Source of the DNA: Mycolicibacterium sp. CBMA 226 | GTDB lineage: Bacteria > Actinomycetota > Actinomycetes > Mycobacteriales > Mycobacteriaceae | DNA length: 64,000 bases | Assembly (NCBI RefSeq): GCF_009729075.1 | Contig: NZ_VTGY01000033.1 | Span: forward strand, 1 to 64,000 | Reading direction: 5' to 3' | In this document: piece by piece, positions 37,656-46,936 of the stretch | How the letters are laid out: every line of letters starts with the position of its first letter | Position numbering within the stretch: position 1 is the first letter of the stretch | Notes under the pieces: model-generated | What the model saw: only the letters and a program-made list of their open reading frames with translations | The model's database searches: none | What the model was told of the DNA's origin: nothing | Translations under genes and position numbers: made by a program

Positions 37656-38810
37656 TCAGCCCTTAGCCTCTCGGGGTAGGCCGAGCACCCGCTCGGCGAT
37701 GATGTTGCGCTGAATTTCGTTGGAACCGCCGTAGATGGTGTCCGAACGGGAGAACAGGAACAGGCGCTGCCATTCGTCGAACTCGCCACCGGGCAGCGTC
37801 AGCCCGGCCATGCCCTGCACGTCCATGGCAATCTCACCGAGTTCGCGATGCCAGTTGGCCCACAACAGCTTTGACACGTTGTCCTGTCCCGGCTGCTCGA
37901 TGTCCATGGTCGCCATGGCGTACGACCGCATGGCCTGCAGACCGGTCCAGGACTCGGTCAGCTTGAGACGGATCAGCGGATCGTCGATGGCGCCGGAGCG
38001 CTTGGCCACGTCGATCAGGCCCTCGAGCTCACGCTTGTAACGGATCTGCTGACCTAGCGTGGAGACCCCGCGCTCGAACGTCAGCGTCGCCATCGCGACG
38101 CCCCAACCCTGTCCCGGCTCGCCGACCACCAGTGACGCCTCGGTACGAGCGTCGTCGAAGAACACCTCGTTGAACTCGGAGTCTCCGGTCAGCTGGACGA
38201 TCGGGCGGATTTCGACCCCGGGCTGGTCGAGCGGCACCAACAGGTAGGAGAGGCCGTGGTGACGCTTTGAGCCCTTCTCGGTGCGGGCCACCACGAAGCA
38301 CCACTGCGCCCAGTGCGCCAGTGACGTCCACACCTTCTGGCCATTAATGTGCCACTGCTGACCCTCCGCATCGAGTTCGGCCGACGTCGAGACGTTGGCC
38401 AGGTCGCTGCCGGCGCCGGGCTCGGAGTAACCCTGGGCCCACAGCTCGGTGACATTGAGGATGTTCGGTAGGAAGCGCTTCTTCTGTTCTTCAGTGCCGT
38501 ACGCGATGAGCGTCGGCCCGAGCAGTTCCTCACCGAGGTGGTTGACCTTGTCGGGGGCGTCCGCCTTGGCGTACTCCTCGTAGAAGGCGACGCGGTGCGC
38601 GACCGACAATCCGCGGCCGCCGTACTCCTCCGGCCAGCCCAGGCAGGTCAGACCTGCGGCGGCCAGGTGCTGGTTCCACGCGCGTCGTTCCTCGTATGCC
38701 TCGTGCTCCCGACCGGGACCGCCAAGGCCTTTCAGAGCTGCGAATTCACCGACGAGGTTGTCGGCAAGCCATTGCCGGACCTCGGCCCGGAACGTCTGGA
38801 CCTCTATCAC
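37656..38810 (-). CDS. fadE30: FadE30 (IpdE1), acyl-CoA dehydrogenase of HIP degradation
   Basis: This 384-residue ACAD is very close to Rv3560c in its recognisable blocks (LKGLGGPGREHEA, GYSEPGAGSDLANV, IYGGSNEIQRNIIAERVLGLPREAKG). Known role: with IpdE2 (FadE33) it forms the dehydrogenase of a HIP-derived CoA thioester. In the loop where many ACADs carry the catalytic Glu (YEGT), this protein has YGGS, so its base is probably elsewhere, as in other heteromeric steroid ACADs. Start GTG 38810, 16 bp from the KstR2 box; divergent from fadD3. Confidence 0.92.
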   Translation of the reverse strand: MIEVQTFRAEVRQWLADNLVGEFAALKGLGGPGREHEAYEERRAWNQHLAAAGLTCLGWPEEYGGRGLSVAHRVAFYEEYAKADAPDKVNHLGEELLGPTLIAYGTEEQKKRFLPNILNVTELWAQGYSEPGAGSDLANVSTSAELDAEGQQWHINGQKVWTSLAHWAQWCFVVARTEKGSKRHHGLSYLLVPLDQPGVEIRPIVQLTGDSEFNEVFFDDARTEASLVVGEPGQGWGVAMATLTFERGVSTLGQQIRYKRELEGLIDVAKRSGAIDDPLIRLKLTESWTGLQAMRSYAMATMDIEQPGQDNVSKLLWANWHRELGEIAMDVQGMAGLTLPGGEFDEWQRLFLFSRSDTIYGGSNEIQRNIIAERVLGLPREAKG

Positions 38811-38826
38811 CCCTGTAGGCTAACCT

Positions 38827-38840
38827 ACCAAGCACTTGCT
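38827..38840. promoter_or_regulatory. KstR2 operator between fadE30 and fadD3
   Basis: ACCAAGCACTTGCT fits AnCAAGnnCTTGnT exactly. It stands 16 bp before fadE30 and 19 bp before fadD3, commanding both divergent operons. Confidence 0.88.
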
Positions 38841-38859
38841 TTGTTAGAGGGAGTTCCCG

Positions 38860-40470
38860 ATGAGTGGGTCCGACGGCCCTCCGCAGTCCGGTCCGGAAAA
38901 CTCACCGCAGACCGTTCCCGCGGTGCTCGACCAGATTGCTGCGCAGTTCGCCGACCAGGATGCATTGATCGCGCCTGGCCGGACGCTGACTTATGCCGAA
39001 TTACGCGAGGAAGTTCGGCGCACCGCGGCGGCGATGGTCGACCTCGGCGTGCAGGCCGGCGACCGCGTCGCACTGTGGTCGCCGAACACCTGGCACTGGG
39101 TGGTCGCCTGCCTGGCGGTGCATCATGCCGGCGCCATCCTGGTCCCGCTGAACACGCGCTACACGCTCAGCGAGGCCGTCGACATCCTGGAGCGCACCAA
39201 GGCGCCGCTGCTGATCACAGCCGGTGAATTCCTCGGCCAGGACCGCACCGCCGATCTGGACCGCGCCGAGGTTCCGGCGCTTCAGCACATCGTGCGCGTT
39301 CCGATCGATAAGGCAGACGGCACGTGGGACGAGTTCGTCGCCCGCGGTGACAAACCGGCCGCCCGCGCCGAGGCCGAGGCCCGCGCCTCCGCGGTCCAGC
39401 CCGACGACATCTCCGACATTCTCTTCACCTCGGGCACCACCGGCCGCAGCAAGGGTGTGCTGTGTGCGCACCGGCAGTCGCTGTCCGGTTCGGCGGTGTG
39501 GGCCGACAGCGGCCAGGTCACCAGTGCCGACCGCTACCTGTGCATCAACCCGTTCTTCCACAACTTCGGTTACAAGGCCGGCATCCTCGCGGTCCTGCAG
39601 CGCGGCGCAACGCTGATCCCGCAGCTGACGTTCGACCCCGAAGCCGCCCTCAAGGCGGTGCAGGACCAGAAGATCACCGTGCTGCCCGGGCCGCCGACCA
39701 TTTTCCAGACACTGCTTGATCACCCGTCGCGCGAGAAGTACGACCTGTCGTCGCTGCGCTTTTCGGTGACCGGCGCCGCGGTGGTCCCGGTGGTACTGAT
39801 CGAGCGCATGCAGTCCGAACTCGACATCGACATCGTGCTCACCGCATACGGCCTGACCGAGTCGGCCGGATTCGCCACCATGTGTCAGGCCGACGACGAC
39901 GCCGTCACCGTCGCCACCACGTGCGGGCGCGCGCTGCCCAATTACGAGCTGAAGATCGACACACAGGAAGAGGGCGGCGCCGGTGAGGTGCTGCTGCGTG
40001 GGCCGAACATCATGCTCGGTTACCTCGACGACCCGGAGGCCACCGCCGCGGCCATCGACGCCGACGGCTGGCTGCACACCGGTGACGTCGGAACCCTCGA
40101 CGCCGCAGGCAATCTGCGCATCACCGACCGGCTCAAGGACATGTACATCTCCGGCGGGTTCAACGTGTACCCGGCCGAGATCGAGCAGACCCTGGCCCGC
40201 CTCGACGGCGTCGCCGACTGTGCCGTCATCGGTGTTCCCGACGAGCGGATGGGCGAGGTCGGCAAGGCCTTCATCGTCCTGCGGCCGGGCGCGACGCTCA
40301 CTGAGCAGGACGTCATCGCCTACACCAAAGAACATCTGGCTAACTTCAAGACTCCGCGGTCGGTCGCGTTCCTCGAGACGCTGCCGCGCAACCCTGGAGG
40401 CAAGGTCGTGAAACCCCAGCTCAGGGCGAGCGAAGCGACGGGAAATACAAACGGAGAGACGAGTCGGTAA
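38860..40470 (+). CDS. fadD3: FadD3, HIP-CoA synthetase
   Basis: This 536-residue acyl-CoA synthetase (ANL superfamily) corresponds to Rv3561. The P-loop motif is LFTSGTTGRSKGV, the adenylate motif TAYGLTESAG, and the hinge WLHTGDVG...RLKDMYISGG; the catalytic Lys lies in PRNPGGKVVK. Known role: thioesterification of HIP, producing the KstR2 ligand HIP-CoA and committing rings C/D to degradation. ATG at 38860 after AGAGGGAG. First gene of fadD3-fadE31-fadE32-fadE33. Confidence 0.93.
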   Translation: MSGSDGPPQSGPENSPQTVPAVLDQIAAQFADQDALIAPGRTLTYAELREEVRRTAAAMVDLGVQAGDRVALWSPNTWHWVVACLAVHHAGAILVPLNTRYTLSEAVDILERTKAPLLITAGEFLGQDRTADLDRAEVPALQHIVRVPIDKADGTWDEFVARGDKPAARAEAEARASAVQPDDISDILFTSGTTGRSKGVLCAHRQSLSGSAVWADSGQVTSADRYLCINPFFHNFGYKAGILAVLQRGATLIPQLTFDPEAALKAVQDQKITVLPGPPTIFQTLLDHPSREKYDLSSLRFSVTGAAVVPVVLIERMQSELDIDIVLTAYGLTESAGFATMCQADDDAVTVATTCGRALPNYELKIDTQEEGGAGEVLLRGPNIMLGYLDDPEATAAAIDADGWLHTGDVGTLDAAGNLRITDRLKDMYISGGFNVYPAEIEQTLARLDGVADCAVIGVPDERMGEVGKAFIVLRPGATLTEQDVIAYTKEHLANFKTPRSVAFLETLPRNPGGKVVKPQLRASEATGNTNGETSR

Positions 40471-40473
40471 CGC

Positions 40474-41598
40474 ATGGACCTGACATTCGACGACGAGACC
40501 GAGGAATTCCGGGCTGAGGTCCGCGGCTTCCTGGCGGCCAACCGGGACAAGTTCCCTACCAAGTCCTATGACACTCTCGAGGGCTTCGAGCAGCACCGCG
40601 TCTGGGACAAGGTGCTTTTCGACGCCGGGCTGTCCGTCATCGCGTGGCCCAAGGAGTACGGCGGCCGCGACGCCACCATGCTGCAGTGGGTGGTATACGA
40701 GGAGGAGTACTTCAAGGCAGGCGCCCCCGGCCGGGCTTCCGCCAACGGCACGGCGATGCTGGCGCCGACGCTGTTCGCGCACGGCACCAAGGAGCAGTTG
40801 GAGCGGGTGCTGCCGAAAATGGCTTCCGGCGAAGAGATTTGGGCCCAGGCCTGGTCGGAGCCGGAATCAGGCAGTGACCTAGCGTCCCTGAGGTCGACCG
40901 CGACGAAGGTCGACGGCGGCTGGAAGCTCAACGGCCAGAAGATCTGGAGTTCGCGTGCCCCGTTCGGCGAGCGCGGCTTCGGCCTGTTCCGCTCCGACCC
41001 GGAAGCCGTGCGGCACAAGGGTCTGACGTATTTCATGTTCGATCTGAAGGCCGAGGGCATCACGGTCCGTCCCATCGCTCAACTCGGCGGTGAGACCGGC
41101 TTCGGCGAGATCTTCCTCGATGACGTCTTCGTCCCCGACGAGGACGTCATCGGCCAGGTGCATGGCGGCTGGACCGCCGCCATGAGCACGTCGAGCAACG
41201 AGCGCGGCATGTCGCTGCGCAGCCCGGCCCGTTTCGTCGCCCCAGCCGAACGTCTTGTCGCGCAATGGAAGGTCGAGCAGAACCCGGCCTATGCCGAGCG
41301 CGTCGCAGATGCCTGGATCAAGGCCCAGGCGTACCGCCTGCACACCTTCGGCACCGTCACGCGGCTGGCCAACGGTGGCGAGCTGGGTGCCGAGTCCTCG
41401 GTGACCAAGGTGTTCTGGTCCGACCTCGACGTCGCCCTGCACCAGGCCGCACTGGACCTGCGCGGCGCCGACGCCGAGCTGTACGACCACTGGACCGAAG
41501 GATTGCTGTTCGCCCTGGGCGGCCCGATCTACGCCGGTACCAACGAAATTCAGCGCAACATCATCGCCGAGCGCCTGCTGGGCCTGCCCCGCAAATAA
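40474..41598 (+). CDS. fadE31: FadE31, acyl-CoA dehydrogenase of the KstR2 regulon
   Basis: This 374-residue ACAD corresponds to Rv3562: MDLTFDDETEEFRAEVRGFL, AWSEPESGSDLASL and YAGTNEIQRNIIAERLLGLPRK. Begins three bases after the fadD3 stop. Steroid ACADs of this type work as heteromers; FadE31 is thought to pair with FadE32 late in HIP breakdown, the exact intermediate being uncertain. As in FadE30, the loop that usually bears the catalytic Glu reads YAGT. Confidence 0.92.
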   Translation: MDLTFDDETEEFRAEVRGFLAANRDKFPTKSYDTLEGFEQHRVWDKVLFDAGLSVIAWPKEYGGRDATMLQWVVYEEEYFKAGAPGRASANGTAMLAPTLFAHGTKEQLERVLPKMASGEEIWAQAWSEPESGSDLASLRSTATKVDGGWKLNGQKIWSSRAPFGERGFGLFRSDPEAVRHKGLTYFMFDLKAEGITVRPIAQLGGETGFGEIFLDDVFVPDEDVIGQVHGGWTAAMSTSSNERGMSLRSPARFVAPAERLVAQWKVEQNPAYAERVADAWIKAQAYRLHTFGTVTRLANGGELGAESSVTKVFWSDLDVALHQAALDLRGADAELYDHWTEGLLFALGGPIYAGTNEIQRNIIAERLLGLPRK

Positions 41599-41612
41599 GA
41601 GGGATTGTTCAC

Positions 41613-42587
41613 GTGTTCTTTGAATTGGACGAATCGCAGCGCGATTTCGCAGCGAGCATCGACGCCGCGCTGGGCGCGGCAGATGTGCCCGCCGCCGTGC
41701 GTGCATGGGGCGGGGTTGAGAAGGCGGCCGACGCCGCCCCCGGCCGCAAGCTCTGGTCGACACTGGCCGACCTCGGCGTCACCGCGCTGAACGTGCCGGA
41801 AGAGTTCGACGGCATCGGCGCGCATCCGGTGGATCTGGTTGTCGCCCTTGAGCGTCTGGGCTACTGGGCCGTGCCGGGTCCGGTCACCGAGTCCATCGCG
41901 GTGGCCCCGGTGCTGCTGGCATCAGATAAACGTTCGGAAGGCCTGGCATCCGGCGAACTCATCGCCACCGTGGCTCTGCCCCCGCTGGCCCCGCGGGCCG
42001 TCGACGCCGACACCGCCGGTCTGATCCTGCTGGCCTCAGAAGGGCACGGTGGGCAAGTGCAGGACGCCACGATTGGGACCCCGCACCAGTCCGTCGACCC
42101 AGCTCGGCACCTGTTCGACGTGACGGCTGCCGGCGGGGCCCAATCCGCCGATACCGCAAAGGCTTTCGAGTTCGGCGCGCTGGCCACCGCTGCACAGCTG
42201 GTGGGCGCCGGCCAGGCGATGCTCGACATGGCCGTCGCGTACGCCAAGCAGCGCACCCAGTTCGGCACCGTGATCGGGTCCTACCAGGCCATCAAGCACA
42301 AGCTGGCCGACGTGCACATCGCCGTCGAGCTGGCCCGCCCGTTGGTCTACGGCGCTGCTCTGGCGCTCGCCGACGGGTCACCGACGCTGGCCCGCGACGT
42401 CAGCGCCGCCAAGGTGGCCGCCAATGAGGCCGCGCTGCTGGCCGCGCGTTCGTCGTTGCAGACCCACGGCGCCATCGGTTTCACGCAGGAGCACGACCTG
42501 TCGCTGTTGCTGCTGCGCACACAGGCGCTGCGCTCGGCGTGGGGCGACTCGACGTGGCACCGGACCCGCGTACTGGAAGGGCTGTGA
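41613..42587 (+). CDS. fadE32: FadE32, acyl-CoA dehydrogenase subunit
   Basis: This protein has 324 residues from GTG 41613, preceded by AAGAGGGA. It is a smaller ACAD subunit, counterpart of Rv3563 (MFFELDESQRDFAASIDAAL; AYAKQRTQFGTVIGSYQAIKHKLADVHI). The open frame extends upstream inside fadE31, but those residues are out-of-frame translation. Partner of FadE31 in the KstR2 operon. It is two bases before the start of fadE33. Confidence 0.91.
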   Translation: MFFELDESQRDFAASIDAALGAADVPAAVRAWGGVEKAADAAPGRKLWSTLADLGVTALNVPEEFDGIGAHPVDLVVALERLGYWAVPGPVTESIAVAPVLLASDKRSEGLASGELIATVALPPLAPRAVDADTAGLILLASEGHGGQVQDATIGTPHQSVDPARHLFDVTAAGGAQSADTAKAFEFGALATAAQLVGAGQAMLDMAVAYAKQRTQFGTVIGSYQAIKHKLADVHIAVELARPLVYGAALALADGSPTLARDVSAAKVAANEAALLAARSSLQTHGAIGFTQEHDLSLLLLRTQALRSAWGDSTWHRTRVLEGL

Positions 42588-42589
42588 GG

Positions 42590-43528
42590 ATGAGCGAAGA
42601 ACGGGAGATGCTGCGCGCCACCGTCGCAGCGCTGGTCGAGAAGCACGCCAACCCGGAGGCCGTGCGAGCCGCCATCGAGTCCGAGAAGGGCTACGACGAG
42701 AAGCTCTGGCAGATGCTGTGCGAGCAGGTCGGTGCTGCGGCACTGGTCGTGCCCGAAGAACTCGGTGGCGCCGGTGGCGAATTGGGTGACGCCGCAGTCG
42801 TTCTCGAAGAGCTGGCCAAGGGCCTGGTCCCGACGCCGCTGCTCGGCACCACGCTGGCCGAACTGGCGCTGCTCGCCGTCGGTGACGAAGAGCCGCTGGA
42901 AGGCCTGGCAGAGGGAACGTCCGTCGGCACAGTTGTTTTCGACGCCGGTTACGTCATCAATGGCGACGTTGCCGACGTGGTGATCGCCGCGCAGGACGGC
43001 CAGCTGAGCCGCTGGACCGACAACACCGTCACGCCGGCCACGGCGATGGACCCGACGCGTCGTCTCGCCGCCGTCACCCCGGGCAGCACCACTGCCTTGG
43101 GCGCTGATCCGGGCATGGCGGACACCGCGGCGATCCTGATGGCCGTCGAGCAGGTCGCCGCCGCAAGCCGCTGCCTGGACCTGACCGTGGCCTACTCCAA
43201 GGACCGCGTGCAGTTCGGCCGCCCGATCGGCAGCTTCCAGGCGCTCAAGCACCGCATGTCGGATCTGTACGTCAAGGTCTCGGCCGCCCGCTCGATCGTC
43301 AACGACGCGCTTGCCGACCCGAGCCCCACGAATGCGTCGCTGGCCCGCTACATGGCCACCGAGGCGTTCAATGCCGTTGCCGGCGAGGCGATCCAGATGC
43401 ACGGCGGCATCGCGATCACGTGGGAAAGCGACATCCAGTTCTACTTCAAGCGGGCGCATGGCAGTGCGCAGCTGCTCGGGTCCTCGCGGGATCACCTGCG
43501 GCGGCTGGAAGCGCAGGTGCTGCGCTGA
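42590..43528 (+). CDS. fadE33: FadE33 (IpdE2), acyl-CoA dehydrogenase subunit
   Basis: This protein has 312 residues from ATG 42590; a GTG at 42584 overlapping the fadE32 stop is an alternative. It is a small ACAD subunit corresponding to Rv3564 (AYSKDRVQFGRPIGSFQALKHRMSDLYV; MHGGIAITWESDIQFYFKRAHGSAQLLG). Known role: IpdE2, the partner of FadE30/IpdE1. The two genes of the complex are in different, divergent operons driven from the same KstR2 box. Confidence 0.92.
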   Translation: MSEEREMLRATVAALVEKHANPEAVRAAIESEKGYDEKLWQMLCEQVGAAALVVPEELGGAGGELGDAAVVLEELAKGLVPTPLLGTTLAELALLAVGDEEPLEGLAEGTSVGTVVFDAGYVINGDVADVVIAAQDGQLSRWTDNTVTPATAMDPTRRLAAVTPGSTTALGADPGMADTAAILMAVEQVAAASRCLDLTVAYSKDRVQFGRPIGSFQALKHRMSDLYVKVSAARSIVNDALADPSPTNASLARYMATEAFNAVAGEAIQMHGGIAITWESDIQFYFKRAHGSAQLLGSSRDHLRRLEAQVLR

Positions 43529-43553
43529 CTTCGACCTCGTCTAACGTCACAGC

Positions 43554-44720
43554 ATGACCAATCCGGTAGCGCTGCGTGCAGGCATCCCACCGTTCTATGT
43601 CATGGACGTGTGGCTCGCCGCGGCCGAGCGCCAGCGCAGCCATGGCGACCTGGTGAACCTGTCGGCGGGGCAGCCCGCCGCACAGGCACCGGCGCCCATC
43701 CGCGCCGCCGCGGCCGAGGCACTGGCCCACGACAATCTCGGATACACCGTCGCGCTGGGCATCCCCGAGCTGCGGGAGGCCATCGCCAAGTCGTACCTCG
43801 ACCGGTACGGCGTCGAGGTTGAACCCGATGCGGTTGTCATCACCACCGGGTCCACCGGCGGATTCCTGCTGGCGTTCCTGTCGTGCTTCGACGTCGGCGA
43901 CCGCGTCGCGGTGGCGAGTCCGGGCTACCCCTGCTACCGAAACATTCTGTCGGCCTTGGGCTGCGAAGTGGTCGAAATCCCATGCTGCCCCGAAACCCGT
44001 TTCCACCCAACCATTTCCATGTTGGAGCAGCTGGACCCGCCGGTGAAGGGTCTGATCATCGCCAGCCCCAACAACCCGACGGGCACCGTGCTGCCCGCCG
44101 AGGATCTAGCCGCCATCGCCACCTGGTGCGACGACAACTCCGTGCAACTGATCAGCGATGAGCTGTACCACGGCCTCATCTATGACGACGCTCCCGCGAC
44201 CAGCTGCGCCTGGGAGACCACGCGCAATGCCATTGTGGTGAACAGTTTTTCGAAGTATTTCGCCATGACCGGCTGGCGGCTGGGCTGGCTGCTGGTGCCC
44301 GAGCCGCTGCGCCGCGCCGTCGATTGCCTGACCGGCAACTTCTCCATCTGCCCGCCGACGCTGCCCCAGTATGCGGCCGTCGCGGCTTTCACGCCCGAGG
44401 CCATCACCGAAGCCGACTCGCTGGTACACCACTACGCGGAGAACCGGGCATTGTTGCTTGCCGGGCTGGCCGAGGTCGGGCTCGACAAGCTGGCGCCCGC
44501 CGACGGCGCGTTCTACGTGTACGCCGACATCTCGAAGTACTCGACGGACTCGCTGGCGTTCTGCGAGAGACTCCTCGCCGAGACCGGCCTGGCGATCGCA
44601 CCCGGCGTGGACTTCGACACCCAGCACGGCGGATCGTTCGTGCGGCTGTCGTTCGCCGGACCGAAGTCCGACATCGAAGAAGCGCTGCGCCGCCTGGGTC
44701 CCTGGCTCGCCGCGTACTGA
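43554..44720 (+). CDS. aspB: PLP-dependent class I aminotransferase (Rv3565/AspB-like)
   Basis: This 388-residue fold-type I aminotransferase has an N-terminal LSAGQPAAQAPAPI, PLP-binding ASPNNPTGTVLP and the Schiff-base Lys in VNSFSKYFAMTGWRLGW. It corresponds to Rv3565, named aspB, at the end of the fadD3 run. Its substrate and its link to steroid breakdown are unproven; 25 bp separate it from fadE33, so co-transcription is likely. ATG at 43554 without a strong ribosome site. Confidence 0.85.
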   Translation: MTNPVALRAGIPPFYVMDVWLAAAERQRSHGDLVNLSAGQPAAQAPAPIRAAAAEALAHDNLGYTVALGIPELREAIAKSYLDRYGVEVEPDAVVITTGSTGGFLLAFLSCFDVGDRVAVASPGYPCYRNILSALGCEVVEIPCCPETRFHPTISMLEQLDPPVKGLIIASPNNPTGTVLPAEDLAAIATWCDDNSVQLISDELYHGLIYDDAPATSCAWETTRNAIVVNSFSKYFAMTGWRLGWLLVPEPLRRAVDCLTGNFSICPPTLPQYAAVAAFTPEAITEADSLVHHYAENRALLLAGLAEVGLDKLAPADGAFYVYADISKYSTDSLAFCERLLAETGLAIAPGVDFDTQHGGSFVRLSFAGPKSDIEEALRRLGPWLAAY

Positions 44721-44789
44721 TCAGGGCCGCTGTCGCGTTTGCCACACAACCGGCGGGAACTCTCGGCAGGCCGGTACCATCGGTCCGCA

Positions 44790-45596
44790 ATGTCCCAGGA
44801 AACCGACAAACCAGAACCGGAAGTTACCGACGACTTACCGGTGAACCGCGAGGGCCTCGAACGGCACGGCATCAAGCTGTCCACGCCCATCGGTGAGATC
44901 GCCATCGCGATCTCGACACCGCGCGGTGGTTTGGCGATCCCGAAGCGGTTCGACCCGCTCGGCCTGGCCAACCGCGCCCTCGGTGTCGCAAAGTTCGGCT
45001 TCAAACTGGCTGCCTGGGGCGGCGAGCAGATCGCGATCGCGACCAAGACCACCGTCGAAGCCATCGAGATGGCTCCCGAGCGCACCGCGGCTCCGGCACC
45101 GCAGAAACAGCCCGCCGCGCAGTCCCTGCACGGCAAGCTCGGCGGCCTTTTGGACCGCGCCCTCGACCAGAGCACCGCCGACGGTAAGACCGAGCTCTAC
45201 CACCGGCTGCTCGATCAGCTGGTTGCCGACGAGGCCCGCATCATCGGTGCGCTGTCCGACAACGAATCGTCGCCGCTGATCAATATCTACCCCCGGAACC
45301 GCAGCGTCCCGACACTGGAGAACGCCTGCCTCATCGGCCGCACCGCCAATGTCGCGCTGCCGCAGATGGTGCCGCAGTACGTCAGCCACCTGTTGACGCT
45401 CGGGTTGGTCGAGACCGTTCCCGAGGACCCGGACCTCAAGGCGGACTACGAAATCCTCGGCGCGGAATCGATGGTGTTGAAAGCCATCAAGGACGCCTCG
45501 CGGGGCCCGTTCCCGGCGCGGGTGGAAAAGCTTGCGCTGCAGCTGTCGGAACTCGGTCGCGGGCTGTGGGAAGCCGCGATGCAGGACGAGTCCTAA
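44790..45596 (+). CDS. DUF4393 / Abi-alpha-like protein
   Basis: This protein has 268 residues from ATG 44790. The N-terminal half is amphipathic with an Ala/Gly-rich helix (KFGFKLAAWGGEQIAIAT). The C-terminal half (about 120-260) has NIYPRNRSVPTLENACLIGRTANVALP and YVSHLLTLGLVETVPEDPDLKADYEIL, which I associate with DUF4393 (Abi-alpha). That family name comes from phage-abortive proteins, but a defence role cannot be claimed here. No signal peptide. It converges on the MHS transporter gene with a single base between the stops. The gene is secure; the family assignment is moderate. Confidence 0.7.
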   Translation: MSQETDKPEPEVTDDLPVNREGLERHGIKLSTPIGEIAIAISTPRGGLAIPKRFDPLGLANRALGVAKFGFKLAAWGGEQIAIATKTTVEAIEMAPERTAAPAPQKQPAAQSLHGKLGGLLDRALDQSTADGKTELYHRLLDQLVADEARIIGALSDNESSPLINIYPRNRSVPTLENACLIGRTANVALPQMVPQYVSHLLTLGLVETVPEDPDLKADYEILGAESMVLKAIKDASRGPFPARVEKLALQLSELGRGLWEAAMQDES

Positions 45597-45597
45597 C

Positions 45598-46929
45598 TCA
45601 CGCGACCAGGGCACGCGCGCTGTCCGCACGATCGACGTCGGCCAGGTCGATTCCCTTGGTCTCCTTCGCGAAGGCCAGCGCCACCAGCGTTACCACGCAC
45701 GCCCCGGCCAGATAGATGGCGATCGGCACCGACGAGTGGAAGTCCTTCAGCAGCCGCACCGCGATGATGGGCGCGAGGGATCCGGCGAAGATCGCCGTCA
45801 CCTGATAGCCAAGGGAGACACCGGAATACCGCATCCGGGTCGGGAACATCTCCGACATCAACGCCGGCTGCGGCGCGTACATGAACGCATGCGCGACCAG
45901 GCCCGCGGTGATGGCCGTCATGATGACGACGTAGTGCTTGCTGTCCATCATCGGGAACGCGACGAAGCCCCAGGCGGCGGTGAGCAGCGTCCCGATGAGG
46001 TAGACGGGCCGGCGGCCGATCCGGTCGGACAGCTTCCCCACCAACGGGATTGCCACCAGATGCACCGCGTGGGCAACCAGCAGGTACCACAGGATCAGCG
46101 AAGTGCTCACGCCCGCATGCACTTTGAGATACGTGATCGAGAACGTGACCACCAGGTAGTACATGATGTTCTCGGCGAACCGCAGCCCCATGGCGGTCAG
46201 CACCTTGCCCGGGTAGTACCGCAGCACCTGGACGACGCTCAGTGACGAGGCCTTGAACCGTTCGGCTTCTTCTTGTGCCGCAACGAAAATCGGCGCATCG
46301 GTGACCTTGGTCCGGATGTAGTAGCCGACCAGCACCACCACCGCCGACAGCCAGAACGCCACCCGCCAGCCCCAGGACAGGAACTGCGACTCGGGAAGCG
46401 TCCCGGTCAGCGTGAGCAGCACGACGGTGGCCAGGATGTTGCCGACCGGCACGCCGGCCTGCGGCCAGCTGGACCAGAATCCCCGGCTCTGCGCGGGACT
46501 GTGTTCGGCGACCAGGAGCACCGCACCACCCCACTCGCCACCGACCGCGAACCCCTGGATGAACCGCAGCACCACCAGCAGGGCCGGCGCCCAGTAGCCG
46601 ATCTGGCCATAGGTCGGCAGGCAGCCCATCAGGAACGTGGCTGAACCGACCAGCAGCAGCGAGAACTGCAGCAGCGTCTTTCGGCCGAACTTGTCACCGA
46701 AATGGCCGAACACCACGCCACCGAGCGGCCGCGCGACGAAGCCCACCGCGTATGTGACGAAGGCCGCGAAGATGGCATCGAGATCACTGCCGCTCTGCCC
46801 GAAGAACACCTTGCTGAACACGATCGTGGCAGCAGTGCCGTACAGGAAGAACTCGTACCACTCCACGACGGTGCCGGCCATGGAGGCCAGGACAACCCGA
46901 CGCAATCCGGACCGGATCGGCGCGCTCAT
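45598..46929 (-). CDS. MHS-family MFS transporter at the end of the hsa operon
   Basis: This 443-residue protein with about 12 membrane helices belongs to the metabolite:H+ symporter branch of MFS (proline/shikimate/alpha-ketoglutarate permease-like): TVVEWYEFFLYGTAA, FGHFGDKFGRKTLL and RFIQGFAVGGEWGGAVLL are diagnostic. It starts seven bases after the hsaB stop, so it should be co-transcribed with hsaA-hsaC-hsaB under KstR. Uptake or export of an acidic steroid-derived metabolite is a reasonable inference; the substrate is unknown. In M. tuberculosis this position holds nat (Rv3566c), not a transporter. Confidence 0.88.
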   Translation of the reverse strand: MSAPIRSGLRRVVLASMAGTVVEWYEFFLYGTAATIVFSKVFFGQSGSDLDAIFAAFVTYAVGFVARPLGGVVFGHFGDKFGRKTLLQFSLLLVGSATFLMGCLPTYGQIGYWAPALLVVLRFIQGFAVGGEWGGAVLLVAEHSPAQSRGFWSSWPQAGVPVGNILATVVLLTLTGTLPESQFLSWGWRVAFWLSAVVVLVGYYIRTKVTDAPIFVAAQEEAERFKASSLSVVQVLRYYPGKVLTAMGLRFAENIMYYLVVTFSITYLKVHAGVSTSLILWYLLVAHAVHLVAIPLVGKLSDRIGRRPVYLIGTLLTAAWGFVAFPMMDSKHYVVIMTAITAGLVAHAFMYAPQPALMSEMFPTRMRYSGVSLGYQVTAIFAGSLAPIIAVRLLKDFHSSVPIAIYLAGACVVTLVALAFAKETKGIDLADVDRADSARALVA

Positions 46930-46936
46930 GGCGCGA

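Noticed and set aside
37647-37660. Possible KstR2 box CGCAAGCGCTCAGC upstream of ipdF
   Set aside because: The right half reads CTCA instead of CTTG and the outer bases do not fit; ipdF is already served through fadE30 from 38827.
39001-40782. 593-codon open frame on the minus strand
   Set aside because: It is antisense to fadD3 and fadE31, which have intact motifs; there is no coherent protein pattern.
44790-45596. Phage-defence (abortive infection) gene
   Set aside because: The Abi-alpha label comes from weak family resemblance. There is no partner gene, toxin motif, or defence neighbourhood, so no defence claim is made.
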